A stretch of DNA of 42,198 nucleotides from an uncultured Gammaproteobacteria bacterium (GTDB lineage: Bacteria > Pseudomonadota > Gammaproteobacteria > Arenicellales > JAANXG01), in assembly GCA_947258495.1 (NCBI GenBank), contig CAMYIN010000085.1, positions 1 to 42,198 of the forward strand, given 5' to 3'. Positions 27,856 through 36,515 of the stretch are shown here, in pieces. Made by a program: the position numbers and the translations under genes. Within the stretch, counting starts at the first letter, position 1, and each line of letters begins with the position of its first letter. Below the pieces are notes generated by a model. That model had not been told where the DNA came from. It saw only the letters and a program-made list of their open reading frames with translations, and searched no databases.

Positions 27856-29055
27856 ATGGAAACCGAGGGCGCGGCCGTTGCCGAGATGGATCGCGGCGCG
27901 AGAGCTGAAAACGATGTCGCGCGCAGCAGGATATTGTTTGTCTCCCAGGGGCTCACGTGCGAAGGCGGCATTGCAAGTGTGGCGCGATCGGTCGCGTACG
28001 CGCTGGACGAAACCGCACTCTGCGGACGCATGCGGGCGGTCGACAGGGTGCTGGTCAATGATCGCGCTGCCGATCCTCCGACACAACCCACCAAAGGCAT
28101 ACAGATACTTGCCGGGGCGAACAAGCTTCGTGCGGTCTGGTCCGTGTGGCGTTTGTCGCAATCGGTTGGATACGATCTGATATTGTTCGATCATATCGGA
28201 CCCGCGCGCATTATGACGCTGCCGCTTCCCGGCATCTCTTCTCGGCGTTACGCGGTGTTCATATACGGGATAGAACTGGATAATCTAAAACCGGGAACAC
28301 GCGCATACCGTGCCTTGCTCGGCGCCGACAAGGTTCTCACCATCTCGCTGTACACCGCCTCGCGTATACGTCGGGTTGCGAGCGAGACTGCATCACGCAT
28401 AGTGCCCATACCTTTATGTGTCGAACCCGCGCGCGCGGCTCGCTGGCGACGCAATGTTGACGAACCCGGATTTGTGCGTACGGACCCGGTCGCTCTAATT
28501 GTGGCTCGCATGGACGCCAGAGAGCGCGGCAAGGGTCACGATCATCTGATCGAGGCGTGGTCCCGCGTACATGCAGAGATGCCGGAGGCGCGCCTGTGGA
28601 TCGTCGGTGACGGCGACGATCGCCCCCGCTACGAGGACAAAGTTCGCCGGCTTGGCTTGGAAGAAGCCGTCGAATTTTTGGGGCGTGTCGACGATGACAC
28701 CCTTGGCGATCTGTATCGGCGCGCGTCGATCTTCGTCATGCCCAGTCGTCAGGAAGGGTTCGGCATCGTCTACGCGGAGGCTATGTGGCACGGACTCCCG
28801 TGCATTGCGTCCCGGGACGACGCCGCCCGTGAGATCATCGACGAGGGACGGAACGGAGTGACGGTCGGTTACGGTGACGTCAGCGGGCTCTACGAGAAAT
28901 TGATGGGGTGTTTGCGCGACCCGGAACTCGTCGCACGTCTTGGAAAGGTCGCGCGCGCACAAGCGCTCGAACGATTCAGCTATGACCGATTCAAGCACGA
29001 TCTGATCGAAGCGCTTGCGCTGCAGCCCGGGAATTCGCCGAAACCTGAAAATTGA
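27856..29055 (+). CDS. Glycosyltransferase, GT4 type
   Basis: A 399-aa GT-B fold enzyme. The N-terminal domain starts SRILFVSQGLTCEGGIASVARSV, an acceptor-side glycine-rich loop. The C-terminal domain has LIVARMDARERGKGHDHLIEAW, RLWIVGDGDDRPRYE and the EX7E motif EGFGIVYAE in SRQEGFGIVYAEAM. It likely transfers a sugar from a nucleotide donor to the lipid-linked glycan on the cytoplasmic face; the sugar is unknown. Start ATG 27856 has AGAAGG five nt upstream; GTG 27850 is the alternative. The stop overlaps the Wzm start by 4 nt. Confidence 0.9.
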   Translation: METEGAAVAEMDRGARAENDVARSRILFVSQGLTCEGGIASVARSVAYALDETALCGRMRAVDRVLVNDRAADPPTQPTKGIQILAGANKLRAVWSVWRLSQSVGYDLILFDHIGPARIMTLPLPGISSRRYAVFIYGIELDNLKPGTRAYRALLGADKVLTISLYTASRIRRVASETASRIVPIPLCVEPARAARWRRNVDEPGFVRTDPVALIVARMDARERGKGHDHLIEAWSRVHAEMPEARLWIVGDGDDRPRYEDKVRRLGLEEAVEFLGRVDDDTLGDLYRRASIFVMPSRQEGFGIVYAEAMWHGLPCIASRDDAAREIIDEGRNGVTVGYGDVSGLYEKLMGCLRDPELVARLGKVARAQALERFSYDRFKHDLIEALALQPGNSPKPEN

Positions 29056-29909
29056 GTAACGGTAACGAAAATAACCGCGGCTACTTCAGCGCCGATCGCG
29101 TTACCGTGATAGAGCCGACTGCGGGCTGGCGCCTGCCCGACGTCGGCGAACTTTGGGCGTATCGGGAACTGCTCTGGGTCCTTGGCCTGCGCGATATAAA
29201 AATACGCTACAAGCAGACGGTCCTCGGCATCGGCTGGGCTCTGATACAGCCGATCATGACCATGATCATATTTTCGATCATATTCGGACGGTTGGCGCAA
29301 ATCCCTTCGGAAGGTTTTCCCTATCCGATTTTCGTCTATGCAGGCTTGCTCCCCTGGATGTTCTTTGCGAATTCCGTCAACGCATCATCGGTGTCCATAG
29401 TCGGGTCGTCACAGCTCGTGAGCAAAGTCTATTTTCCGCGTCTGATCATTCCGATGTCCTCGATAGGCGCCGGACTGGTGGATTTCGCCGTCGCAAGCAC
29501 CGTATTGCTGATGATGATGTGGTACTACGGCATTTCGTGGTCGGTGAATCTGATGTTCGCGCCCGTATTGACCCTCGGCGTCATGTTTGCTGCCGTTGGC
29601 GTGGGAACGTGGTTGTCGGCGGTTACGGTCGCGTACAGGGATTTCCGTTATGTCATTCCGTTTCTGGTGCAGATATGGATGTTCGTCTCTCCCGTGATCT
29701 ATCCGCCAAGCATCGTTTCGGACAACTGGCGTTGGGTTCTGTTTCTGAATCCGCTCACCGGATTGATCGACGGTTTTCGGGCCGCCTTTCTGGGAAAACC
29801 CATTGACTTCGTGTCCATGGCGACGGCGCTGGCCGTGTCGTTGATCATCTTCTTGTTCGGCTTGATCTATTTCGGAAAAGTGGAGAGGCGATTCGCCGAT
29901 ATCATATGA
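29052..29909 (+). CDS. wzm: ABC polysaccharide/O-antigen exporter, permease
   Basis: A 285-aa ABC-2 permease of the TagG/Wzm/KpsM type. A cytoplasmic N-terminus with WAYRELLWVLGLRDIKIRYKQT leads into about six membrane helices, among them LIQPIMTMIIFSIIFG, VDFAVASTVLLMMMWYY and FLVQIWMFVSPVIYP. It moves undecaprenyl-linked glycan across the inner membrane with the ATPase encoded next. The start is TTG 29052, overlapping the preceding stop (TTGA). No alternative start lies before the first conserved region except further in. Confidence 0.93.
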   Translation: MSNGNENNRGYFSADRVTVIEPTAGWRLPDVGELWAYRELLWVLGLRDIKIRYKQTVLGIGWALIQPIMTMIIFSIIFGRLAQIPSEGFPYPIFVYAGLLPWMFFANSVNASSVSIVGSSQLVSKVYFPRLIIPMSSIGAGLVDFAVASTVLLMMMWYYGISWSVNLMFAPVLTLGVMFAAVGVGTWLSAVTVAYRDFRYVIPFLVQIWMFVSPVIYPPSIVSDNWRWVLFLNPLTGLIDGFRAAFLGKPIDFVSMATALAVSLIIFLFGLIYFGKVERRFADII

Positions 29910-29951
29910 ACGGACGTTGGCGGTTGAGCGCGGAATCTTCGCTCATGAGCG

Positions 29952-31202
29952 ATGATTAAAGTCGAGAGTCTGGGGAAGCAGTACGTGGTGGGTGGCGAAG
30001 CCCGTCGCACGACTTCGTTCCGCGAACTCCTGAGCGGTTTGCTTCTGTCGCCGCTGCGAAGATGGAGACAATTGCGGGGTATCGATCGGACGCAGGAACG
30101 TTTCTGGGCGCTGCAAGACGTTACGTTTTCCGTCGAAGAAAAGGAAGTTGTCGGCATCATTGGTCGGAACGGCGCAGGCAAGAGCACACTGTTGAAGGTC
30201 CTGAGTCGGATTACCAGTCCTACGACGGGCAGAGTGACGCTGCGTGGTCGGGTTTCAAGCCTGCTCGAGGTAGGCACCGGTTTTCATCCGGAACTGTCGG
30301 GCAGGGAGAACATCTTTCTGAACGGTGCAATATTGGGAATGACGCGGAACGAGATCCAGGGCAGGTTCGACGAGATCGTCGAATTTGCCGAGGTCGAACG
30401 CTTCATCGACACTCCGATAAAGAGATACTCGAGCGGCATGTTCGTGCGCCTGGCGTTTTCGGTAGCCGCGCACTTGGAGACGGACATCCTGCTGGTCGAC
30501 GAAGTGCTGGCCGTCGGCGACGCGGTCTTTCAGCAACGCTGTCTGGGCAAGATGCAGGATGTGGCCCGCGGAGGTAGGACGGTGCTGTACGTCAGCCACA
30601 ATATGGGATCGGTTGCCACGCTTTGCGATCGAGCGATATTGTTGCACGCCGGGCGAGTCACCTACGACGGCGTTGCCGAAGAAGCGATTCGCAGATACAT
30701 GGCCGAATCGCACGCAAAAAACGGAGAGTTGAAGCAACATTCGTTCCGCGGCCAGCTCGCTCGCGCCATCCGATTCCATAATATACAGGTTAATGGAAAA
30801 TCATTGTCGGACGATCTGGTGTTTCATCCCCGGGACAATATCGTGATCAGGTTCGAAGGATCCGCCCTGCAGCGGTTTCAACATATCAATCTTTCCGTGG
30901 CCATTTTTCAATCTGGTGTCCGTATATTGACCCTGCAAGATGCAGAAGAGGGAACCGCCCTGCAGCCCGGCAGTTTTCGGTCGGAAGTCTCGATCCCGCC
31001 GCTGTTGCTGCGTCCGGGCGTCTATTCCATATGGTTGGGCGCGCACAGGAAGGGAGACGGACAGTGGGTGTGGGGCGAAGATCTCGTCCAGTTCATAGTC
31101 CTGGAAGAGTGGGGCGACAACTACGAAGAAAGAAACAAAGGCCTCGTCAATATTGCCGGCGTGGGCAGCAGGCACGGCGCTGAGGACGATTACCGCGCGT
31201 GA
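29952..31202 (+). CDS. wzt: ABC polysaccharide/O-antigen exporter, ATPase with C-terminal carbohydrate-binding domain
   Basis: A 416-aa protein. ATPase domain: Walker A GRNGAGKST (71-79), signature YSSGM (159-163), Walker B ILLVDEVLAVGD (179-190). The linker ends near residue 255, and a beta-rich C-terminal domain (about 265-400; VFHPRDNIVIRFEG, LLLRPGVYSIWLGAH) matches Wzt_C, which in Wzt of E. coli O9a binds the capped glycan end. This suggests export of a chain with a recognised terminal modification. The methyltransferase gene that overlaps downstream by 4 nt (GTGA) could make such a cap, by inference. Confidence 0.94.
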   Translation: MIKVESLGKQYVVGGEARRTTSFRELLSGLLLSPLRRWRQLRGIDRTQERFWALQDVTFSVEEKEVVGIIGRNGAGKSTLLKVLSRITSPTTGRVTLRGRVSSLLEVGTGFHPELSGRENIFLNGAILGMTRNEIQGRFDEIVEFAEVERFIDTPIKRYSSGMFVRLAFSVAAHLETDILLVDEVLAVGDAVFQQRCLGKMQDVARGGRTVLYVSHNMGSVATLCDRAILLHAGRVTYDGVAEEAIRRYMAESHAKNGELKQHSFRGQLARAIRFHNIQVNGKSLSDDLVFHPRDNIVIRFEGSALQRFQHINLSVAIFQSGVRILTLQDAEEGTALQPGSFRSEVSIPPLLLRPGVYSIWLGAHRKGDGQWVWGEDLVQFIVLEEWGDNYEERNKGLVNIAGVGSRHGAEDDYRA

Positions 31203-32098
31203 GCGACGGCCATCGCTGTCCCGTCTGTTTCTCCGATGCGGCCACGAAAATCGGGCAGCATGCGAGCAGCGAGAACGGCATCAATTATTCTTTGTATGAA
31301 TGCGAGAATTGCCGCCTCGGGTACTGCGATCCGCCGGTGCCGGCGGAATCTTCCTACTATCGGGACATGGAATGGTACGGCGAGCGTTGGGAGTTTCAAA
31401 GGGTGTTCGCCGTCACGCAGTTGAGCAATGGTTCGATTCTTGAAATCGGTTGCGGCGAGGGGCACTTCATCAGGCACGCGAACGAGCGGCGTAATCATGT
31501 CGTCGGAGTGGACTTTAACGATGAGGTCGTAGACAGGTGCAGGCGGCGTGGACTGGACGCAGACGTGGTGTGCCTGGATTACGATCGCATGAAAGACTTT
31601 TCCTGTTTCCAGAAGCCGTTTGACATGGTTGTGTTTTTCCACCTTATCGAACACATCGAGAATATTCATGAGTTCCTCGGGTGCTGCAGAAAAGCACTGG
31701 CCGAAAACGGGTTTCTCGTGTTTTCGACTCCCGATCGGTCCCGGGCCAATGTCTATTTCCGCAGGAGAGAAACCTGGGATTACCCCCCGCACCACTTGAC
31801 GTGGTGGGGCGAAACCGCAGCGCGGGAAGTATTGCAGCGTTCAGGATTCGAACTCTGCCACCTGGAAAACGAGCCTTTATACTTTCGAGACATACACAGA
31901 AACGTGGTATCCAGCACATTGGAACTGCTGCCGAAAACGATCCAAGGCAATGCCTGGTGCTTTCGGGCCGCTTACTATCTCATGTTTTCCCGGAGCGCGT
32001 TGCTGTATTTGAGTAATATCGTATCGAGAACGATATCGGGGAACACGCTGCTCGTGATCGCGAGACTCGGTCCCGAATCTGTGGGACCCAAGGCGTGA
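31199..32098 (+). CDS. SAM-dependent methyltransferase with N-terminal zinc-ribbon-like segment
   Basis: A 299-aa class I methyltransferase. Four cysteines in CPVC (7-10) and CENC (35-38) form a likely metal-binding ribbon. The SAM-binding motif I is LEIGCGEGHF (80-89), and motif II-like VVFFHLIEHIENI follows. A C-terminal helical section with YYLMFSRSALLYLSNIV may associate with the membrane. Family members act on sugars or lipid-linked glycans; the substrate is unknown. The place right after wzt suggests a role in capping the exported chain. Start GTG 31199, overlapping the upstream stop; the next gene overlaps by 4 nt. Confidence 0.85.
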   Translation: MSDGHRCPVCFSDAATKIGQHASSENGINYSLYECENCRLGYCDPPVPAESSYYRDMEWYGERWEFQRVFAVTQLSNGSILEIGCGEGHFIRHANERRNHVVGVDFNDEVVDRCRRRGLDADVVCLDYDRMKDFSCFQKPFDMVVFFHLIEHIENIHEFLGCCRKALAENGFLVFSTPDRSRANVYFRRRETWDYPPHHLTWWGETAAREVLQRSGFELCHLENEPLYFRDIHRNVVSSTLELLPKTIQGNAWCFRAAYYLMFSRSALLYLSNIVSRTISGNTLLVIARLGPESVGPKA

Positions 32099-33030
32099 AC
32101 GCGCATGGTCCGCCGCCGTCGATCACGCTGGTCGTCGCCACCTACAACCGCGCGGATCTGCTCGCGGGATTGTTGGATAGCGTCGCGGAACAGCGGGTTC
32201 CGCATGGGCTGCAATGGGAATTACTCGTTGTCGATAATAATTCCCGCGACGCGACCGGATCGGTGGTACAACGCTACGACGATGTAATTCCCATCAACTA
32301 TGTCTTCGAGCAAAGGCAAGGCAAGACTTTCGCCCTCAACAGGGCCCTGGAAGAGGCAGAGGGCAGCGTGTTCCTGTTTACCGACGACGACGTCGTCCTG
32401 GAGGCAGGCTGGTTGAGCGCTTACGCGGCCGCCATCGCGCGACACACGGAAGCGGCGTGGTTCGGCGGCGCCGTCCTGCCGTTGTGGCCCGCCGGGCGGA
32501 GGCCGGACTGGTTCCAGGGGAACGCGGTACCGCTGCTAGGCGGGTATTTCGGGCATTTCAGGCCGGCGGGGGACGGCTCGAGATATTTTGACGATTCGGA
32601 CGAACTGTTGCCCATCGGCGCTTCCATGGCGGTGAGAAGATCCACCTTTGAGAAGGTCGGAAATTACCGTGTCGATCTCGGACCGAGGGGAAGCCAAAGA
32701 GGTGTGGGGGACGACACGGAACTGCTGCAACGGGCGATGCAAAGGGGAGAGAAAGGATATTACGTCGCCGAGGCCAAATGCTGGCATCGGGTTCACGAGT
32801 CCAGAATGAAACTCAGAGCATTCGTCGATTACGGGATGCGCAAAGCGGAAGACCAGTGTCGCTATATCGAGCGCCTGAAAAACGGGGGCTCTTTTTTGAG
32901 AATCGTCGATCAGTTGGGGCGGGGGGCGTATCAGGGTTTGAGCGGCCGTGCAGGCAATTTGCGCATATGCCTGTTCAACGTGGGATACGAGATCGGCCGG
33001 ATGCGGATGCACGCCTTGCGTCGGGCGTGA
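32095..33030 (+). CDS. Glycosyltransferase family 2
   Basis: A 311-aa GT-A enzyme. The nucleotide-binding start is ITLVVATYNRADLLAGLLDS, the DXD-type motif is LFTDDDVV (metal-donor site) and GASMAVRRSTFEKVGNY lies further on. The second half has VGDDTELLQRAM, an E/D acid-base region seen in GT2 enzymes. Donor and acceptor sugars cannot be predicted. Start GTG 32095 overlaps the methyltransferase stop (GTGA), and its own stop overlaps the next gene (GTG 33027), indicating coupled translation. Confidence 0.88.
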   Translation: MNAHGPPPSITLVVATYNRADLLAGLLDSVAEQRVPHGLQWELLVVDNNSRDATGSVVQRYDDVIPINYVFEQRQGKTFALNRALEEAEGSVFLFTDDDVVLEAGWLSAYAAAIARHTEAAWFGGAVLPLWPAGRRPDWFQGNAVPLLGGYFGHFRPAGDGSRYFDDSDELLPIGASMAVRRSTFEKVGNYRVDLGPRGSQRGVGDDTELLQRAMQRGEKGYYVAEAKCWHRVHESRMKLRAFVDYGMRKAEDQCRYIERLKNGGSFLRIVDQLGRGAYQGLSGRAGNLRICLFNVGYEIGRMRMHALRRA

Positions 33031-34028
33031 CTCTGAGAAACGGAACATTGCCCATCGAGACATTGATCAGCAATCTGGTATCGACGATCATCCCGGTCCA
33101 CAACAGGCCGTCCTTGCTGCAGGAGGCGGTCGCCAGCGTACTCGCACAGACGCACAGACCCATAGAGATCATCATTTCGGACGACGGTTCCACCGACGAC
33201 ACCCCGGATGTCATCCGCCGCTTGCAGGCATCGCACCCCGACGAGATCGTGGCTTTCGAAAACCCGAGGCGGGGTCAGGGCCCGGCTCGGGAAGCCGGTC
33301 GCACACGGGCGAGGGGAGAGTACATCCAGTATCTCGACAGCGACGATCTGCTGCTTCCGGAAAAATTCGCGCGACAGATCATCGAATTCAAGAGGCGTCC
33401 CGGTGCAGGAATCGTTTACGGAATAACGTCCGCGCAGGACCTCGAGGGGACAGTCCTCGCGGATACCTGGAAATCGACGGGCACGCCGCTGCGGTCCTTG
33501 TTTCCAAGCCTGTTGGCCGATCGATGGTGGAGCACGGAGACACCGCTCTACAGGCGCGACGTCGTCGAACGAATCGGAAGCTGGTGCGACTGGCCCTGTG
33601 TGGAAGATTGGGAATACGAGGCCCGTGCCGGGGCACTGGGCGTAGAATTGGCGTACGTGGACGAGCACGTGAGCGTACGCAGAGCACACGACGGACCGCG
33701 CGCGCACAAGAACGCGCTGTCACCGCAACTGCGTTTGCAGTTCTTCCGTACGATGATTGAATGCGCGCATCGCGCGGGAGTCACCGAGGCGGCCCCGGAA
33801 TACGATATCTTCAGACGATGGGTATTTTTGAACGCACGCCAATTTGGATCAACGGGGGATACCCACGCCTCGAGGGAATGTTACCGGCTGGCCGGCGAGC
33901 TGGGTCTGGACTCCACCCGCTACCGGCTCTACGGGCTGGCCTGTTATTTTCTCGGCCACGTATTTATGGGAAAGATGACCTGCGGCCTGGACAAACTCCG
34001 GGCTGCGGCCGTAAGACCGAATGCCTGA
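33027..34028 (+). CDS. Glycosyltransferase family 2
   Basis: A 333-aa GT-A enzyme. It has VSTIIPVHNRPSLLQEAVAS, DDGSTDDTPDVI and the DXD-like YLDSDDLLLPEKFARQI, followed by WEYEARAGALG and a cysteine-poor C-terminal helical part. The GTG at 33027 overlaps the upstream stop by 4 nt and puts the conserved first strand 18 residues from the N-terminus. A longer upstream extension to 32778 lies within the previous gene and shows no homology, so it is rejected. The sugar specificity is unknown. Confidence 0.86.
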   Translation: MTLRNGTLPIETLISNLVSTIIPVHNRPSLLQEAVASVLAQTHRPIEIIISDDGSTDDTPDVIRRLQASHPDEIVAFENPRRGQGPAREAGRTRARGEYIQYLDSDDLLLPEKFARQIIEFKRRPGAGIVYGITSAQDLEGTVLADTWKSTGTPLRSLFPSLLADRWWSTETPLYRRDVVERIGSWCDWPCVEDWEYEARAGALGVELAYVDEHVSVRRAHDGPRAHKNALSPQLRLQFFRTMIECAHRAGVTEAAPEYDIFRRWVFLNARQFGSTGDTHASRECYRLAGELGLDSTRYRLYGLACYFLGHVFMGKMTCGLDKLRAAAVRPNA

Positions 34029-34163
34029 CATCCGGCGCGACGTAAACACGCGCCGTCCCGAGGCGGCACACAAACACGATGATTGCCCGGGGCGTGGCTT
34101 CGTCGTAAGCGGATTCGACTTACGGTTGACCCAGCACATCGAGACGATCGATCGCCGCGGCAT
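34029..34163. other. Intergenic gap with an inverted repeat
   Basis: This 135-nt gap holds CGTAAG-N9-CTTACG (34104-34124), followed by TTGACC (34126-34131), a fair -35 hexamer. No -10 element sits at the right distance. It may be a weak promoter region for the SGNH gene or a transcript pause site; neither is certain. Confidence 0.3.
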
Positions 34164-35399
34164 ATGAGCGTCGCCACGCAACGGACATCCGGCCGTAAGG
34201 TCGGTTACAGTATCTTGGTAGCAGCGGCAGCTCTTGTCGTTGTTTTCGTCGTCGCGGAAGGGATCGCCCGGTGGGTGGCCCCCGAGATCGAGAAAACCGG
34301 GTCCTACAGAAACGTAAGCCACGCTGTCTTGGGTTGGACGCCGAAGCCGAATTCGTCCGGCACCGAACGTTCGTCCGAATTCCTTGCCCGATACGCCATC
34401 AACTCCATCGGTCTTAACGACGATCCGATGGATCCGTTTGCGAACGCGGAAACAAGGATCGCGGCTTTGGGAGATTCGCACACGTTTGCTCTTGGCGTAG
34501 ACACGCATCAAGCCTGGCCGAACGTATTGGAGAGAATGTTGTTCGCCGAAGACCGCGATCGCGGTACGGTTTTCAATCTCGGCGTTATCGGCTACAGCCT
34601 GGGACAGTACGTCCAGAGACTGAAGCTGCTAAAGGATACGCTGAGGATCGACACCGTCATCGTGGGATTTTCCATGGCAACGGACCTCTACGATCTGATA
34701 CCGCCGAGAAAGGGCGGTTTCGTCTACGAACCCGGTGTGCACCGAATATATTACGACCTGAGTCAAGACGGAACGCTGCAGGAGCGTGACAGCGCAAAGG
34801 ACGTCGCAGTCGACAACACACGCAAATTGAACAAGAGCGACTACAGTCTGAAGATACGCGGTGTTCTGCAACATCTGGCGTTGTATCGGGCCCTCAGGCG
34901 ATCCAGCCTGGCAACCTGGATCGCGGTCGATTTTCGTCCCGGAGGCAGTTCCCTGTGGCCGGGGCTGGAAACCGCTTTGAGAAGCGACTTGAGTGCGGAA
35001 CAGGCATATCGTTGGCGGCTCGCGGAGGCAATATTGGCGGATCTGGCTTCCTACGCGGACGACCACGAGCTACGGCTCGTGGTCGTCAATATTCCTTACC
35101 TGGCGCAGGTCTACGACGAAATATGGGAATCTTCCTTTGGTCGTAGGCCGGAGTCTTACGATCGTTGGATAGGCGGAGAACGGTTGGCGAGAATTTGCCA
35201 AAAGCTGGGGATTGACTATATCGATACCACGCAGGAACTCGTACGCGAGAGCAGAAAGAATCAAATCTGGCTGCACTATAGACAGGACGGACATCCGACT
35301 CCGCGGGGCCACGAATCGATCGCACGTTCGATTTACCGGGGGCTCGCGCAGAGCGGACTTTCCGTGCGGGACCCGGGGGACGGTGTTGCCAACCGCTGA
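34164..35399 (+). CDS. Membrane-anchored SGNH/GDSL-hydrolase-like protein
   Basis: A 411-aa protein with one N-terminal membrane helix (about 14-34) and a periplasmic SGNH-type domain. Block I is ALGDSHTFALG at 101-111 (catalytic Ser105), a glycine block is NLGVIGYSLGQ, and the C-terminal Asp/His pair lies in DGHPTPRGH (Asp375, His377 or His383). Such proteins in glycan clusters (AlgX/AlgJ-like, OatA-type C-domains) add or remove acetyl groups. Direction of the reaction cannot be told. ATG 34164 is chosen because it directly precedes the membrane helix; an upstream extension to 34083 is Arg-rich and non-conserved. It is not overlapped by its neighbours. Confidence 0.75.
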   Translation: MSVATQRTSGRKVGYSILVAAAALVVVFVVAEGIARWVAPEIEKTGSYRNVSHAVLGWTPKPNSSGTERSSEFLARYAINSIGLNDDPMDPFANAETRIAALGDSHTFALGVDTHQAWPNVLERMLFAEDRDRGTVFNLGVIGYSLGQYVQRLKLLKDTLRIDTVIVGFSMATDLYDLIPPRKGGFVYEPGVHRIYYDLSQDGTLQERDSAKDVAVDNTRKLNKSDYSLKIRGVLQHLALYRALRRSSLATWIAVDFRPGGSSLWPGLETALRSDLSAEQAYRWRLAEAILADLASYADDHELRLVVVNIPYLAQVYDEIWESSFGRRPESYDRWIGGERLARICQKLGIDYIDTTQELVRESRKNQIWLHYRQDGHPTPRGHESIARSIYRGLAQSGLSVRDPGDGVANR

Positions 35400-35474
35400 C
35401 GGCAGCACCGTGTGGAGCGCATACGGCAAACCGCCGTGGTTGCCGTCAACGTCTTTGGCGCCCATGTTGAGAGC

Positions 35475-36437
35475 ATGACGCAGGGAGGGCCGCAGATTTC
35501 CGTCGTCATGAGCGTCAAAGACGACGAAGCAGAGGTTTGGAATTCGGTAGAGAGCGTTCTGCAACAGAACGATGTGGACCACGAATTTATCATCATCAAC
35601 GACGGTTCGCAGGACGGTACCGCGAGAGTGCTTCGCCAGTTCGAGAAAAGCGACAGCCGCATTACGGTAATCGACCAGGATCACAGGGGTTTGACGAACG
35701 CCTTGATACGTGGTTGTGCCCGGGCGAAGGGCAGGTATATCGCCCGCCAGGACGGCGGCGGCGACATTTCCCTGCCCGGGCGATTGCGTGCCCAGTATCA
35801 GCAGTTGGAGCGAGAGGACAGCGCGGTTCTGGTCTTTTCCGGGGCCCGCTTCGTGGGTCCCGACGGAGAGCACCTCTACGACTCCGTGATCTCTCAACAG
35901 GAATTCGAGCGCGGGATGAACAGCCTGCGTTCAGACGAGATCAAAGGCCCGCCGCATCACGGTAATACCATGTTTCGGCGTTCGGCCTATTATGCGATAG
36001 GAGGCTATCGCGCCGCTTTTCGCGTTGCTCAGGACTTGGATTTATGGCTGAGAATGCACGAGGCCGGTGCGATTGTTGTCAATGAAACTATCCAATACGT
36101 GGCCAAGATACGTCCAGGCGACATCTGTTTTACTCAACGTTTGCAACAAACAGCGACCACTAGGCTCGTCCTCGAAGCCGCGCAGCTGCGAAGATCGGGA
36201 CAAAGCGAAAGCACTCTTTTGGAGGAAGCGAATAGGCTATGGCGCGATGCGCTAGACGAAGGCACGATTAACAACTCCTTATGTAATAGACGCGATGCCG
36301 AAGGTTTTTATCATATTGCTGCCTGTCTTGATGCTCGTGATAAACAGCGCGCGAGGCACTATTACCGTTTAGCGCTAAGTAAACGACCGCTGTATTTACG
36401 GGCGTTACTTCGCTGGGTCACGAGTTATTTGTCCTGA
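35475..36437 (+). CDS. Glycosyltransferase family 2 with unusual DXD region
   Basis: A 320-aa GT-A enzyme: ISVVMSVKDDEAEVWNSVES, IIINDGSQDGTARVL, then YIARQDGGGDISLPGRL where relatives carry RQDADD, so the usual DXD is changed to DGGGD. Downstream motifs such as GNTMFRRSAYYAIGGYR and AQDLDLWLRM are normal. The C-terminal third (from about nt 36060) uses TTA, CTT and similar codons and is AT-richer than its neighbours. ATG 35475 fits the conserved start; GTG 35412 is the alternative. Because the metal site is altered, activity is uncertain. Confidence 0.82.
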   Translation: MTQGGPQISVVMSVKDDEAEVWNSVESVLQQNDVDHEFIIINDGSQDGTARVLRQFEKSDSRITVIDQDHRGLTNALIRGCARAKGRYIARQDGGGDISLPGRLRAQYQQLEREDSAVLVFSGARFVGPDGEHLYDSVISQQEFERGMNSLRSDEIKGPPHHGNTMFRRSAYYAIGGYRAAFRVAQDLDLWLRMHEAGAIVVNETIQYVAKIRPGDICFTQRLQQTATTRLVLEAAQLRRSGQSESTLLEEANRLWRDALDEGTINNSLCNRRDAEGFYHIAACLDARDKQRARHYYRLALSKRPLYLRALLRWVTSYLS

Positions 36438-36515
36438 GCGCAGAAATCGATATAGCTATCAAACTCCCGCTCCCATACCGTTACGAATGCTGATAACTAC
36501 GAGTTTTCGAAGACA

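Noticed and set aside
27133-28194. Long antisense open frame (about 350 codons) on the minus strand over the broken amidotransferase and the next gene
   Set aside because: The translation shows no recognisable motif, is arginine- and glutamine-rich as expected for antisense of GC-rich coding DNA, and the plus strand clearly encodes conserved glycosyltransferase and amidotransferase segments.
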